From positions 3,179,588 to 3,243,587 of the forward strand of contig NZ_CP062788.1 in NCBI RefSeq assembly GCF_025136295.1: a stretch of DNA of 64,000 nucleotides. Reading direction: 5' to 3'. The position numbers and the translations under genes were made by a program. Source of the stretch: Aestuariispira ectoiniformans (lineage in GTDB: Bacteria; Pseudomonadota; Alphaproteobacteria; UBA8366; Aestuariispiraceae). Shown piece by piece: positions 44,492 to 53,074 of this stretch. How positions within the stretch are numbered: position 1 is the stretch's first letter; each line of letters begins with the position of its first letter. The notes below the pieces were generated by a model that worked only from the letters and a program-made list of their open reading frames with translations, did no database searches and was not told the origin of the DNA.

Positions 44492-45757
44492 ATGCCGAGC
44501 AAAAAGACCTCGCCTATCTGGCACCCGTTTACGCAACATGCGCTTTTCCCGGAGATGACCCATATCGACCGGGGCGAAGGGGCCTATCTCTATACCAAGG
44601 ACGGAAAGCGCCTGATTGACGGCATATCCTCCTGGTGGGTCACCACCCACGGCCATTGCCACCCGCGCATCCAGAAGGCCGTGCAGGACCAGATTGCCAA
44701 ACTGGATCAGGTGATCTTCGCGGGCTACACCCACGACCCGGCGGAGGCCGTCGCGGAAGGCCTGTTGAATATGACGCCGGACGGGCTGGACTATGTCTTC
44801 TTTTCCGACAGCGGCTCCACCGCCGTCGAGGTGGCGCTGAAAATGGCGCTGGGCTATTGGCATCATGTGGGCTCCAGCCGCCACAAGATCATCGTGATGG
44901 AACACAGCTATCACGGCGACACCATCGGCACCATGTCGGTCGGTGAACGCGGTGTCTTCAACAAGCCCTATGACCCGCTTCTGTTCACCGTGGACAGTAT
45001 CCCCTTTCCTGAAAAAGGCAGCGAGCAACTGACGCTGGACGCACTGGAAAAGGCTCTCTCCGCGGACGACGAAACCGCCGCCCTGATCGTGGAGCCGTTG
45101 GTCCTGGGCGCAGGCGGGATGTTGATGTATCCAGCCTGGGTGTTGAAGGAAATGCACGCGCTTTGCCGGAAGCATGGCGCGCTGTTCATTGCCGATGAGG
45201 TCATGACCGGTTGGGGCCGCACGGGCACACCCTTTGCCTGTGAGCAGGCCGATGTGGTGCCGGATATCGCCTGCTATTCCAAAGGCATTACCGGCGGGTC
45301 GCTGCCGCTGGCCGTGACGTTGTGCCACGAAAAGATTTTCGACGCGCATTATTCCGAAGACCGGTCCAAAACCTTCTTCCATTCCAGTTCCTATACCGCC
45401 AACCCGGTTGCCTGTGCAGCCGCAGCGGAGAACCTTAGAATCTGGCAGGATGAACCGGTACAGCAACGCATCAACTTCATCGCCGACAGCCACCGCGCCT
45501 TCCTGAAAAGCCTGGATGACGACGACCGGTTCGAAAACCGCCGCCAGACCGGCACCATCGTCGCCCTCGATATCAAGGTGAAGGATGAGGGCTATCTCTC
45601 TGATATCGCACCGAAACTCTATCGGCATTTCCAGGAAAACGGCATTCTGATGCGCCCGCTGGGCAACACGGTCTATATCCTGCCGCCCTATTGCGTCACG
45701 GAATCCGACCTGAACGAAATGTATGACGCCATCCGCAGCGGGGCCGATCTGGTGTGA
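44492..45757 (+). CDS. bioA: Adenosylmethionine--8-amino-7-oxononanoate aminotransferase
   Basis: 421-residue class III PLP aminotransferase using SAM as amino donor to make 7,8-diaminopelargonate. WHPFTQH near the N-terminus, SDSGSTAVEVALKMAL, HSYHGDTIGTMSVG, the PLP motif IADEVMTGWGRTG and the lysine YSKGITGGSLPLA are present. AAGGAG precedes the ATG. Last gene of the bio operon, convergent with an AraC regulator. Confidence 0.95.
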   Translation: MPSKKTSPIWHPFTQHALFPEMTHIDRGEGAYLYTKDGKRLIDGISSWWVTTHGHCHPRIQKAVQDQIAKLDQVIFAGYTHDPAEAVAEGLLNMTPDGLDYVFFSDSGSTAVEVALKMALGYWHHVGSSRHKIIVMEHSYHGDTIGTMSVGERGVFNKPYDPLLFTVDSIPFPEKGSEQLTLDALEKALSADDETAALIVEPLVLGAGGMLMYPAWVLKEMHALCRKHGALFIADEVMTGWGRTGTPFACEQADVVPDIACYSKGITGGSLPLAVTLCHEKIFDAHYSEDRSKTFFHSSSYTANPVACAAAAENLRIWQDEPVQQRINFIADSHRAFLKSLDDDDRFENRRQTGTIVALDIKVKDEGYLSDIAPKLYRHFQENGILMRPLGNTVYILPPYCVTESDLNEMYDAIRSGADLV

Positions 45758-45765
45758 CGGGGCAG

Positions 45766-45790
45766 AGCACGGCCCCAAGCATGCCGTGCT
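45766..45790. terminator. Hairpin between convergent bioA and araC-type gene
   Basis: AGCACGGC-N9-GCCGTGCT, a perfect 8-bp stem just after the bioA stop and 13 bp from the end of the regulator gene. No T-run, so termination is only probable. Confidence 0.5.
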
Positions 45791-45802
45791 GAGCCACAGG
45801 GA

Positions 45803-46741
45803 TCATTCGGCGGCACGAGGTTGCCGCCGAAACGCCCCTGGCCCCATGCCATACGCGGCCTTGAAACGGCGGGAAAAGGACGGCAGAGAGGCATAGCCGC
45901 AACGACGCGCGATCTCGTCAATGGCAAGCGTGCTGTTACGTATAAGCCGACGGGCCTGCAACAGTCGCCAATTGGTGAGATAGGCAATGGGCGCCTCGCC
46001 GACCATGGCAGTAAAGCGGTCCGCGAAGACCGCCCGCGACATACCTGCCTCTTTCGCCAACTGCCCCACAGTCCAGGGCCGGTCCGACTGTCGATGAATC
46101 GCGATAAGCGCCTGCGCCAACTGCCGGTCTTTCAACGCGGCCAGATACCCCATATCGGCTCCGACATCTCCCCCATTCAGTCGGCGGGTCGCCTGGATCA
46201 ACACAACCTCCAGCAGGCGCGACAGAATGCCCGTCATCCCGTCCCCTGCCAGTTCCGCCTCAAGCTGCATGAGCTGTAGCAAGGCACGCGCCCAGGGCTC
46301 ACTGCCCAGCGCAGCCTGACGCAACAGCAGGCAATCCGGCAGATTATCCAGGACCGGGTGATGAGCGGCCTCATCGAAGGCACAGAAACCGCATAGCAGG
46401 CGGACCCGAGCGCCCCCTTCGCCGTAACGCAAAACACCATCCTCATCTACCGGATGCGCCGCCAGCAGATGATCGAGCGCAACAGCGCCATCACAGGCCG
46501 GTTGCCCGGACAGGGTTTGTGAAGCCCCATGAGGCACGATGATCAAATCCCCTTCGCCCAGTTCCTGAGGCTCACTGGCACCCGGCAGGGTCACCCAGAC
46601 GCGCCCGTAGCAGACCAGGTGAAAGCGAATTCGCCGCTGCTCCTCCGGCAGGGCCACCGCGAAGGGACCGTCCATCAGGGCCCGGAAATAAAGACCACTG
46701 CGCAACGACAGGGTGGAAAAGACATCACTTAATATATCCAT
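45803..46741 (-). CDS. AraC-family regulator with cupin_6-type sensor domain
   Basis: 312 residues. The N-terminal cupin-like domain (about 1-165) follows the cupin_6/AraC-type layout (RIRFHLVCYGRVWVTLPG, LGEGDLIIVPHGASQTL). The C-terminal double helix-turn-helix (about 210-305) has WTVGQLAKEAGMSRAVFADRF and IDEIARRCGYASLPSFSRRFKAAYGMGPGAFRR. I set the start at ATG 46741 (MDILSDVFSTL), the family's usual beginning. It is divergent from a LysE-type exporter, so it likely regulates that gene. Confidence 0.88.
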   Translation of the reverse strand: MDILSDVFSTLSLRSGLYFRALMDGPFAVALPEEQRRIRFHLVCYGRVWVTLPGASEPQELGEGDLIIVPHGASQTLSGQPACDGAVALDHLLAAHPVDEDGVLRYGEGGARVRLLCGFCAFDEAAHHPVLDNLPDCLLLRQAALGSEPWARALLQLMQLEAELAGDGMTGILSRLLEVVLIQATRRLNGGDVGADMGYLAALKDRQLAQALIAIHRQSDRPWTVGQLAKEAGMSRAVFADRFTAMVGEAPIAYLTNWRLLQARRLIRNSTLAIDEIARRCGYASLPSFSRRFKAAYGMGPGAFRRQPRAAE

Positions 46742-46829
46742 GATCCATTCAACCGGCAATTCAAGACGATCTGATAAGAAATGGATATTAACAGGTAAAG
46801 ACGCTTCTGGAAATTCGGCTTATCCCTTG

Positions 46830-46849
46830 TCCTGAAAACTTTATCAGGA
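46830..46849 (+). promoter_or_regulatory. Inverted repeat upstream of the LysE-type exporter
   Basis: TCCTGA-AAACTTTA-TCAGGA is a 6-bp perfect inverted repeat 13 nt before the exporter start in the araC/lysE divergent gap. It could be an operator or a hairpin that masks the start region. Confidence 0.35.
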
Positions 46850-46862
46850 TGGGATTACCAAA

Positions 46863-47492
46863 ATGACTCCGGATTTGCTGCTTGCCTTGGCGGGCTTTGC
46901 CTTTGTTACCTCCATCACGCCCGGCCCCAGCAATATGCTGCTGCTGGCATCGGGTGTGAACCACGGCTTTGTCCGGTCCGTGCCATTGGCCTTCGGTATC
47001 AATTTTGGATTTCTGTCCATGTTGGTGGCTGTCGGCCTGGGGCTTGGCCAATTGCTGAACAGCTATCCGGCCGCCTATCAGCTTATGCGGATCGTCAGCA
47101 TCGGCTATGTAATCTGGCTGGCCTGGAAAATTGCCGGCAGCACGCCATCCGCCCCGGCGTCCGACAATCCGGAGACAGCCGCCCCCCAGCCGATCAACTT
47201 CATTCAGGGGGCCTTGCTGCAATGGGTGAACCCGAAGGCCTGGATCGTCGCCATGATCGTCACCGTCAATTACACGGTGGCAACAGACTATGTGATCAAT
47301 CTGGCTTTGATGATTGCAATCTTCGGTCTGATAAATTTACCCAGCATCAGCACGTGGGCCTTGTCCGGCATGTTCCTCAAACGAATTCTGAACGATCCGG
47401 CCAAGTTGCGGATCATCAATATTGTCTTCGCGCTATTGCTGGTGGCCTCAATTCTGCCGGTAGCACTCGATATACCGATTGGTGCGCCGTGA
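46863..47492 (+). CDS. LysE/RhtB-family amino acid exporter
   Basis: 209 residues with about six hydrophobic segments. The family signature SITPGPSNMLLLASGVNHGF near the N-terminus, the SIGYVIWLAWKI segment and the QWVNPKAWIVAM motif identify a LysE/RhtB exporter of the inner membrane. The substrate is unknown. It is divergent from an AraC regulator and abuts the convergent methyltransferase gene with no gap. Confidence 0.9.
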   Translation: MTPDLLLALAGFAFVTSITPGPSNMLLLASGVNHGFVRSVPLAFGINFGFLSMLVAVGLGLGQLLNSYPAAYQLMRIVSIGYVIWLAWKIAGSTPSAPASDNPETAAPQPINFIQGALLQWVNPKAWIVAMIVTVNYTVATDYVINLALMIAIFGLINLPSISTWALSGMFLKRILNDPAKLRIINIVFALLLVASILPVALDIPIGAP

Positions 47493-48275
47493 TCAAAAAC
47501 GCGGCCAGCGCCCTGCATAAAGCCTCGTGACATAGTCAACGGTCACCATGCCGAAACGATCTGTGAAAAGGTCGGCGTAGGAATAGAACAGACGGCGGGT
47601 TGCCGCCTCCCCCAATGCCTTCTGGGCGCGTATGAATTTGGTGGACGTACAGGCCATGCGATAAAAATCCGCCACCTTCATACGCGTTGCCCAATGCAGC
47701 TTCTTTTCAATGGTTTCATCGAAGTAGATGCCGATTTCCTGGGTATAGGGATTGGCCCGGTAATGGCGGGAATAATGCCGGCCCGTGGCCGGATCGATCG
47801 AGAACTCCTCCAGAAAGGCCTCATGCGCCTGCAGGAAGGGAGAATTTTTCCAGTCCCGATTGTTTTCATAGATCGCAACAGCCCCGTTGGCGGGCAGAAC
47901 CCGAAGGCATTCCCGATAGAATTTGTCACGGTCGAACCACTGGGCGCTCTGCCCGGCAGTGATGATATCCGCCCGCAGGACCTCCGGCGGCAAGGCTTCC
48001 GCGCGCCCCTGCACATAGGCGATCGGCAGGGTGTTGCCCGCCCGCGCAGTTGCCAGCATATCCATATTGATATCAACGCCGATGATCGTGCATTCACCAC
48101 GCAGCGCATGATAGATCGCCCGCGAAGAAATGCCGGTGCCACAGCCCACATCCACCACCGTCGGCATGCGGTCCACACCCCAGAAGTTCGTGATCGCGTA
48201 AAGGAGGGTTTCCGGATAACGCGGGCGAAAAACATCATACGACTGCGCCACACCATCATAGACATGACTGTTCAT
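47493..48275 (-). CDS. SAM-dependent methyltransferase, class I
   Basis: 260 residues. SAM-binding VVDVGCGTGISSRAIYHAL and IGVDINMDMLATAR are followed by AEALPPEVLRADIITAGQSAQWFDRDKFYRECLRVL, the pattern of class I enzymes. The start ATG 48275 has GGGAGGG immediately upstream; the longer frame to 48875 runs against the ribosomal-protein leader and is not credible. Although near the bio genes, it lacks convincing BioC features, so I do not call it BioC. Confidence 0.82.
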   Translation of the reverse strand: MNSHVYDGVAQSYDVFRPRYPETLLYAITNFWGVDRMPTVVDVGCGTGISSRAIYHALRGECTIIGVDINMDMLATARAGNTLPIAYVQGRAEALPPEVLRADIITAGQSAQWFDRDKFYRECLRVLPANGAVAIYENNRDWKNSPFLQAHEAFLEEFSIDPATGRHYSRHYRANPYTQEIGIYFDETIEKKLHWATRMKVADFYRMACTSTKFIRAQKALGEAATRRLFYSYADLFTDRFGMVTVDYVTRLYAGRWPRF

Positions 48276-48505
48276 ATAACCCTCCCGTTCAAATTTCTCC
48301 TTATAGTTGCATAACAAACTTTGGAATGTCCAGCACCCATGCCTCCCGATAGACCGGCTTACGGTGACTTTTCTGTGAGCAAACCAAAAAGGGCTAACAC
48401 CTTCGCACCGCACAATAATTTCCCGCATAGGATGCTGCAATGCACCCAAGAAACAAATCTCTACCCGCGCCACATCTCCACCACAGTCAGACATTCTGTT
48501 TCTCC

Positions 48506-48534
48506 TTGATTTCCGGGCGCTCCAGGCGTATAAA
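48506..48534 (+). promoter_or_regulatory. Strong sigma-70 promoter of rpsF operon
   Basis: TTGATT (48506-48511) and TATAAA (48529-48534) are separated by exactly 17 bp, close to consensus. It sits 165 bp upstream of rpsF within the 423-bp gap 48276-48698. The leader contains hairpins at 48549-48574 and 48594-48619. Confidence 0.8.
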
Positions 48535-48548
48535 CCGCCGTCGTTGAG

Positions 48549-48577
48549 AGGACCGGCCCATTGGGTACGGTCCTTTT
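48549..48577 (+). terminator. Leader hairpin with T-run: attenuator candidate of rpsF operon
   Basis: AGGACCG with inner CCC-ATT-GGG pairs with CGGTCCT, followed by TTT, starting about 8 nt downstream of the likely start point. A second imperfect hairpin GCCGGTGG/CCATCGGC (48594-48619) follows. Ribosomal-protein leaders often regulate by feedback (an S6:S18-binding leader is known in many bacteria), but the diagnostic CCG-bulge motif was not clearly identified. Confidence 0.5.
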
Positions 48578-48698
48578 GATGTACACGCTCCTTGCCGGTG
48601 GGGGCTTTTTTCCATCGGCTGGGATCAGGCGGCAGAGCCCGGAAATTCAGTGTCCGGGAAACTGCGCTGATCCGCCAACAAGCCATAGGGAGTGCAAT

Positions 48699-49142
48699 AT
48701 GGCCAACTATGAAACCATTCTGATTGCACGTCAGGATGTTTCCGCCACCCAGGCGGAAGCACTGGCTGATCAGTTTCAGGGCTTCCTGACCGCCGAAGGT
48801 GGTGAGATCGCCCGTCGTGAATACTGGGGTCTGCGTAACCTCGCATACCGCATCAAGAAAAACCGCAAAGGTCATTACGTTCTGCTGAACTACACCGCGC
48901 CCGCAAGCGCCGTGCAGGAAATGGAACGCAACATGCGCCTGTCCGAAGACATCCTGCGTTACATGACGGTTCGCACCGACGACATGCCGGAAGGCCCGTC
49001 CGTTGTCATGCAGCGTAAAGACGAGCGTAGCGACCGTGGCCCGCGTGGCGGCCGTGGTGGTGACCGCGGCGATCGTGGTGACCGCGGCGATCGTGGTGAC
49101 CGTGGGCCGCGTGGTGGCTCCAAAGAAGGGAGTGCAGAATAA
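48699..49142 (+). CDS. rpsF: Small ribosomal subunit protein bS6
   Basis: 147 residues. The N-terminal ferredoxin-like domain ([53 protein letters not shown]) matches bS6. The C-terminal ~35 residues are an Arg/Gly/Asp-rich tail of GDR-type repeats, unlike the glutamate tail of E. coli S6. The tail is encoded by an 18-bp DNA unit in 2.6 copies (49059-49106). ATG 48699 fits the family; the longer frame does not. The stop shares one base with the rpsR start. Confidence 0.95.
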   Translation: MANYETILIARQDVSATQAEALADQFQGFLTAEGGEIARREYWGLRNLAYRIKKNRKGHYVLLNYTAPASAVQEMERNMRLSEDILRYMTVRTDDMPEGPSVVMQRKDERSDRGPRGGRGGDRGDRGDRGDRGDRGPRGGSKEGSAE

Positions 49143-49372
49143 TGGCTGTACGTCGTCCTTTCTTCCGTCGCAAAAAGACTTGCCCGTTCAGCGGCGAGAA
49201 TGCGCCGGCTATCGACTACAAAGACGTGAAACTGCTGCAGCGTTTCATGTCTGAACGTGGCAAAATCGTACCGTCCCGCATCACGGCTGTTTCCAACAAG
49301 AAACAGCGTGCGTTGGCTCGTGCGATCAAGCGCGCCCGTTTCCTGGGTCTGCTGCCCTACGTAATCAAGTAA
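49142..49372 (+). CDS. rpsR: Small ribosomal subunit protein bS18
   Basis: 76-residue partner of bS6 in the 30S platform. [38 protein letters not shown] and the [12 protein letters not shown]-terminus are typical. A single Cys in the N-terminal part may replace the zinc ribbon of other bS18 types. Confidence 0.96.
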   Translation: MAVRRPFFRRKKTCPFSGENAPAIDYKDVKLLQRFMSERGKIVPSRITAVSNKKQRALARAIKRARFLGLLPYVIK

Positions 49373-49385
49373 GGAGGCAAATCCC

Positions 49386-50021
49386 ATGGATATCATTCTG
49401 ATGCAGCGTGTAGAAAAACTGGGCCAGATGGGTGACGTTGTCGCCGTCAAAACCGGTTATGCACGTAACTACCTGTTGCCGCAGGGCATTGCTGTGCGCG
49501 CCAACAAGGAAAACCTGGCTAAATTCGAAGCTGAGCGCGCTCAGCTCGAAGCTGCCAACCTGGAACGCCGCAACGAAGCCGAAGCGGTTGCAGAAAAAAT
49601 GGACGGTCTGACCGTTACCATGATCCGCGCCGCTTCCGACTCCGGCCAGCTTTATGGTTCCGTCACCAGCCGTGACATCGCCGAAGCTGTGACCGAAGCC
49701 GGCTTCACCGTCGACCGTAACCAGGTTGTGGTTGAACGCCCGGTGAAAACCCTCGGCATCTTCGGTTTCCGCGTGCGCCTGCACCCGGAAGTCGACGTGA
49801 CGGTTTCCGTCAACGTCGCCCAGTCCGAAGAAGAAGCTCAGGCACAGGCCGACCGCGTTGCACGCGGTGAGCCGGCCGTCATGACGGCTGCCGAGCAGGA
49901 TGCACGGGAAGCTGCCGAAATGGCTCGCGAACAGTCCGCAGCAATCGCTGCGGCTGCCGCTGAGGCAGAAGCGGAAGCTGAAGAAGCACCTGCTGCTTCC
50001 GAGGAAGACAGCGCCGAGTAA
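49386..50021 (+). CDS. rplI: Large ribosomal subunit protein bL9
   Basis: 211 residues; the family core is about 150. The N-terminal domain ([34 protein letters not shown]) and central helix are followed by the C-terminal rRNA-binding domain ([35 protein letters not shown]). A ~55-residue Ala/Glu-rich tail ([38 protein letters not shown]) is an extension common in Alphaproteobacteria. GGAGG precedes the ATG. A strong terminator follows. Confidence 0.95.
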   Translation: MDIILMQRVEKLGQMGDVVAVKTGYARNYLLPQGIAVRANKENLAKFEAERAQLEAANLERRNEAEAVAEKMDGLTVTMIRAASDSGQLYGSVTSRDIAEAVTEAGFTVDRNQVVVERPVKTLGIFGFRVRLHPEVDVTVSVNVAQSEEEAQAQADRVARGEPAVMTAAEQDAREAAEMAREQSAAIAAAAAEAEAEAEEAPAASEEDSAE

Positions 50022-50045
50022 TCGGTCTGTCACTCAAGGCACAGG

Positions 50046-50083
50046 AAACGGCGTTGCGAGCAATCGCAACGCCGTTTTCTTTT
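50046..50083 (+). terminator. Rho-independent terminator after rplI
   Basis: AAACGGCGTTGCG-AGCAAT-CGCAACGCCGTTT, a 13-bp perfect stem merging into a T-rich run (TTTTCTTTT). It ends the rpsF-rpsR-rplI operon. Confidence 0.95.
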
Positions 50084-50089
50084 GCGTAA

Positions 50090-50319
50090 CAGGTCAGGAC
50101 ATAGCGCCCGATAGCTGGGTCGTAATCGCGGTGATAATTGCAATAGAGCGGATGGGTCAGGCCGGTCGTGCCGCGCCCGGTTTCCTCATCCACATATTGC
50201 CCCGGCAGCCGCAGCGCCAGCATGGAGGAGCCCAGTTGCGATTCCACCCCGCCGAAGGGGCGAAGCGCCGCATCCCAGGTGACGGAACCACTGTTGTCCC
50301 CGTTATCCACATAATCCAC
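50090..50319 (-). pseudogene. Degraded RHS-repeat core fragment
   Basis: The leftward frame from a GTG at 50319 reads VTWDAALRPFGGV, ALRLPGQYVDEETG and LYCNYHRDYDPAIGRYV, the hallmark RHS core sequence (LRxPGQYxDxETGLxYNxxRxYDPxTGRY). Upstream the frame continues as RHYLPVDYVDNG, matching the preceding RHS strand, without a start. The fragment then loses similarity and runs into the rplI terminator. It carries no toxin C-terminus and no N-terminus, so it is a remnant of a larger RHS protein gene between rplI and dnaB. Confidence 0.75.
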
Positions 50320-50389
50320 AGGCAGGTAATGCCTGACTGATCGGTTTCCGCCTGCTATTGTTGGGGATCGAATTTGGGGTAATCAGTAA

Positions 50390-51919
50390 ATGTCCGATAA
50401 TACGGTCACCGATTTGCGTGCGACGCCGTCGCATGAGGAAACCACCGACGGAAAACTTGTCCGCCAGCCGCCGCGCAACGAAGAGGTTGAGGCAGCACTG
50501 CTGGGCGCGATCCTGCGTAACAACCGCGCCTATGAACGCATCGCGGATGTGCTGCGGCCGGAATATTTCTTCGCACCGGAACATCAGAAGATTTATACCC
50601 TGATCAAGCGCATGATCGACGCCGGTCAGGAAGCGCGCCCCACCACGCTGCAGCATATGGTGGATGCGGACGAGGCGCTGAAATCCGTCGGCGGGTCGGA
50701 ATATCTCTACGAGTTGGCTGCCAATGTGGTCACGGTCATCAACGCGACCGATTATGCCAACACGATTGCAGACCTTTATCTCAAGCGTGAATTGATCCAA
50801 CTGGGCGAGGATACGGTCAACGACGCCTACGACATGGATTTCGACGAGACCGCCGAACGCCAGATCGAACGCGTCGAACACCGTCTCTACAACCTCGCCA
50901 CCACCGGTGAGATCGACCGCGGCGTCACCACGCTGAAGGAAGCGGCCTATAACGCGCTGGTCCATGCAGAGGAAGCCTTCAAGCGCGACAGCCATGTGGT
51001 AGGCGTCACCTCCGGTTTCCGCGATATCGACAACATGCTGGGCGGGTTGCACCCGTCCGACCTGATCATCCTGGCAGCCCGTCCCGCCATGGGTAAAACC
51101 GCACTGGTCACCACCATCGCCTATAACGCGGCCAAAGCCTATCGGCAGTTTGAGGACGAGACCGGCAAGGTCATCGAGGAAGGCGGCAAGGTCCTCTTCT
51201 TCAGCCTGGAGATGTCCGCAGACCAGTTGGCCGGCCGTATCCTGTCCGGTGAGGCCAAGGTATCGGGTGACAAGATCCGCCGTGGCGAGATTGACCAGGA
51301 AGAGTTCACCCAGATCGCCCGTGCCGCCCAGGAACTGGCCAAGGCCCCGTTGTTCATCGACGACACACCGGGCCTGTCCATCACCGGCATGCGGCAGCGT
51401 TCCCGTCGTGTGAAGCGCCAGCATGGCTTGCATATGATCATCGTCGACTACCTGCAACTTCTCTCCGGCCCGCCGGAAAAAAAGAACGACAACCGTGTGC
51501 AGGAGGTCTCGGAAATCACCCGTGGCCTCAAGATGCTGGCCAAGGAACTGGAAGTGCCGGTCATTGCGCTGTCCCAGCTCAGCCGTCAGGTGGAAAACCG
51601 CGAGGACAAACGCCCGCAGCTTGCCGACCTTCGTGAATCGGGCTCCATTGAGCAGGATGCCGACGTGGTGAGCTTCATCTATCGGCCCGAATATTACCTG
51701 CAGCGTGAGCATCCCGAGATGCGCCCCAACGAACCGCAGGAAAAATACCTGGAACGCGTGCAAAACCACGAACAACGCCTGGCGGAATCCCGTAATGTGG
51801 CGGAATATATCATCGCCAAACAGCGTCACGGTCCGGTCGGAACGGTTGAACTCTTCTTCGATAACGATTACGCCCGTTTCGGCGACCTCGACCGTCATCA
51901 CGGCGGCGACGGCTTCTGA
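50390..51919 (+). CDS. dnaB: Replicative DNA helicase
   Basis: 509-residue hexameric helicase. The N-terminal DnaB domain (PPRNEEVEAALLGAIL, AFFxPEHQxIY-type) is followed by the RecA-like C-terminal ATPase. This has Walker A AARPAMGKTAL, FFSLEMSADQLAGRIL, the Walker B region VDYLQLL and SRQVENREDKRPQLADLRESGSIEQDADVV. ATG 50390 follows GGGGTAATCAGTAA. No intein or insertion is seen. Confidence 0.96.
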   Translation: MSDNTVTDLRATPSHEETTDGKLVRQPPRNEEVEAALLGAILRNNRAYERIADVLRPEYFFAPEHQKIYTLIKRMIDAGQEARPTTLQHMVDADEALKSVGGSEYLYELAANVVTVINATDYANTIADLYLKRELIQLGEDTVNDAYDMDFDETAERQIERVEHRLYNLATTGEIDRGVTTLKEAAYNALVHAEEAFKRDSHVVGVTSGFRDIDNMLGGLHPSDLIILAARPAMGKTALVTTIAYNAAKAYRQFEDETGKVIEEGGKVLFFSLEMSADQLAGRILSGEAKVSGDKIRRGEIDQEEFTQIARAAQELAKAPLFIDDTPGLSITGMRQRSRRVKRQHGLHMIIVDYLQLLSGPPEKKNDNRVQEVSEITRGLKMLAKELEVPVIALSQLSRQVENREDKRPQLADLRESGSIEQDADVVSFIYRPEYYLQREHPEMRPNEPQEKYLERVQNHEQRLAESRNVAEYIIAKQRHGPVGTVELFFDNDYARFGDLDRHHGGDGF

Positions 51920-51946
51920 TTGTCATCATTCAGCGATGAGGGATCT

Positions 51947-53074
51947 GTGACTGCACAAGCTTCCGGTTTTGACTGCGGCCCGGCCCATGCGCCCGGCCTG
52001 CTTACCATCGACCTTGACGCCATTGCGGAAAACTACCGCATTCTCTGTACCCGGGCCGCCCATGGCCGATGTGCAGGCGTGGTCAAGGCCAATGGCTATG
52101 GCCTTGGGCTTGAGCCGGTTATAAAAGCCCTTTGGTCTGCCGGTTGCCGGACTTTCTTCACCGCCCATCTGGACGAGGCGATCGCCGCGCGCAGCCATCT
52201 GCCTGAGGCGGAAATCGGCGTGCTCAACGGCCTGATTACCGGTGACGAGGATATCTATCGCGGCCATAACCTGCTGCCGACCCTGAACGATCTGGGCCAG
52301 CTCCATCGTTGGGCGGATTATTGCCGCGGCGCGGGACAGCCCCTGCCCGCCTCCCTTCATATCGACACGGGAATGGCACGGCTGGGCCTGCCGCAAAAGG
52401 AACTGGAACAGCTCTACGCAGACCTGTCTCCGTTGGAGGCAATGGACCTGCGTTACATCATGAGCCATATGGCCTGCGCCGATATGCCGGAAGAACCGAT
52501 GAACCAGGACCAGCGGGACCGCTTTGCCGAGGCGCTGAAAAAGTTGCCGAAAGCAACCGCCATGCTTGCCAATTCCAGCGCCACTTTCCTGGGCAAGGAC
52601 TGGCATTTCGACATGCTACGTCCCGGTGTTGCGCTGTTTGGTGGTGCGCCGAACGAGGATGGGCCAAACCCGATGAAACAGGTTGTCCGGCTTCAGACGA
52701 AAATCCTGCAGATTCAGGAAATTGACGCCCCCCAGACCGTTGGCTATGGTGCGGCTTTCAAGGCAACCGGACCGCGGCGTATCGCGACCCTGGCGGTTGG
52801 TTACGCAGACGGTTTTCTGCGCTCCCTCTCCTGCCGGGGAACGGCATATTATGGAGATCAGGCGCTGCCGCTTGTGGGCCGGGTGTCGATGGACTTAACC
52901 GCCGTGGACGTCACAGATGCGCCGACGGCCCAAGTGGGGGAGATGGTCGATTTGATCGGGCCCAATCACGATATCAATGCCCTGGCGCGAGAGGCCGGAA
53001 CCATCCCCTATGAAATCCTGACAAGTCTGGGACAGCGCTACAAGCGCCATTACGTAGGGGGCTTGCAGCCATGA
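51947..53074 (+). CDS. alr: Alanine racemase
   Basis: 375-residue PLP enzyme making D-alanine for peptidoglycan. The PLP-lysine motif VVKANGYGLG, the HIDTGMARLGL and the second catalytic Tyr region (TVGYGAAFKATGPRRIATLAVGYADGF) with GRVSMDLTAVDVT are present. I prefer GTG 51947 (GAGGGATCT in front) over the TTG directly after the dnaB stop. It is followed by mlaE with a 4-nt overlap (ATGA). Confidence 0.93.
   Translation: MTAQASGFDCGPAHAPGLLTIDLDAIAENYRILCTRAAHGRCAGVVKANGYGLGLEPVIKALWSAGCRTFFTAHLDEAIAARSHLPEAEIGVLNGLITGDEDIYRGHNLLPTLNDLGQLHRWADYCRGAGQPLPASLHIDTGMARLGLPQKELEQLYADLSPLEAMDLRYIMSHMACADMPEEPMNQDQRDRFAEALKKLPKATAMLANSSATFLGKDWHFDMLRPGVALFGGAPNEDGPNPMKQVVRLQTKILQIQEIDAPQTVGYGAAFKATGPRRIATLAVGYADGFLRSLSCRGTAYYGDQALPLVGRVSMDLTAVDVTDAPTAQVGEMVDLIGPNHDINALAREAGTIPYEILTSLGQRYKRHYVGGLQP

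Noticed and set aside
44420-45778. 452-residue leftward frame over bioA
   Set aside because: Antisense to an intact bioA; His/Gln-rich shadow composition typical of high-GC codon bias.
47493-48275. BioC to complete the biotin operon
   Set aside because: Only generic class I methyltransferase motifs are visible and it is on the opposite strand, apart from the operon.
47493-48875. N-terminal extension of the methyltransferase through the rpsF leader
   Set aside because: A good ribosome binding site and the family N-terminus are at 48275; the extension crosses the rpsF promoter.
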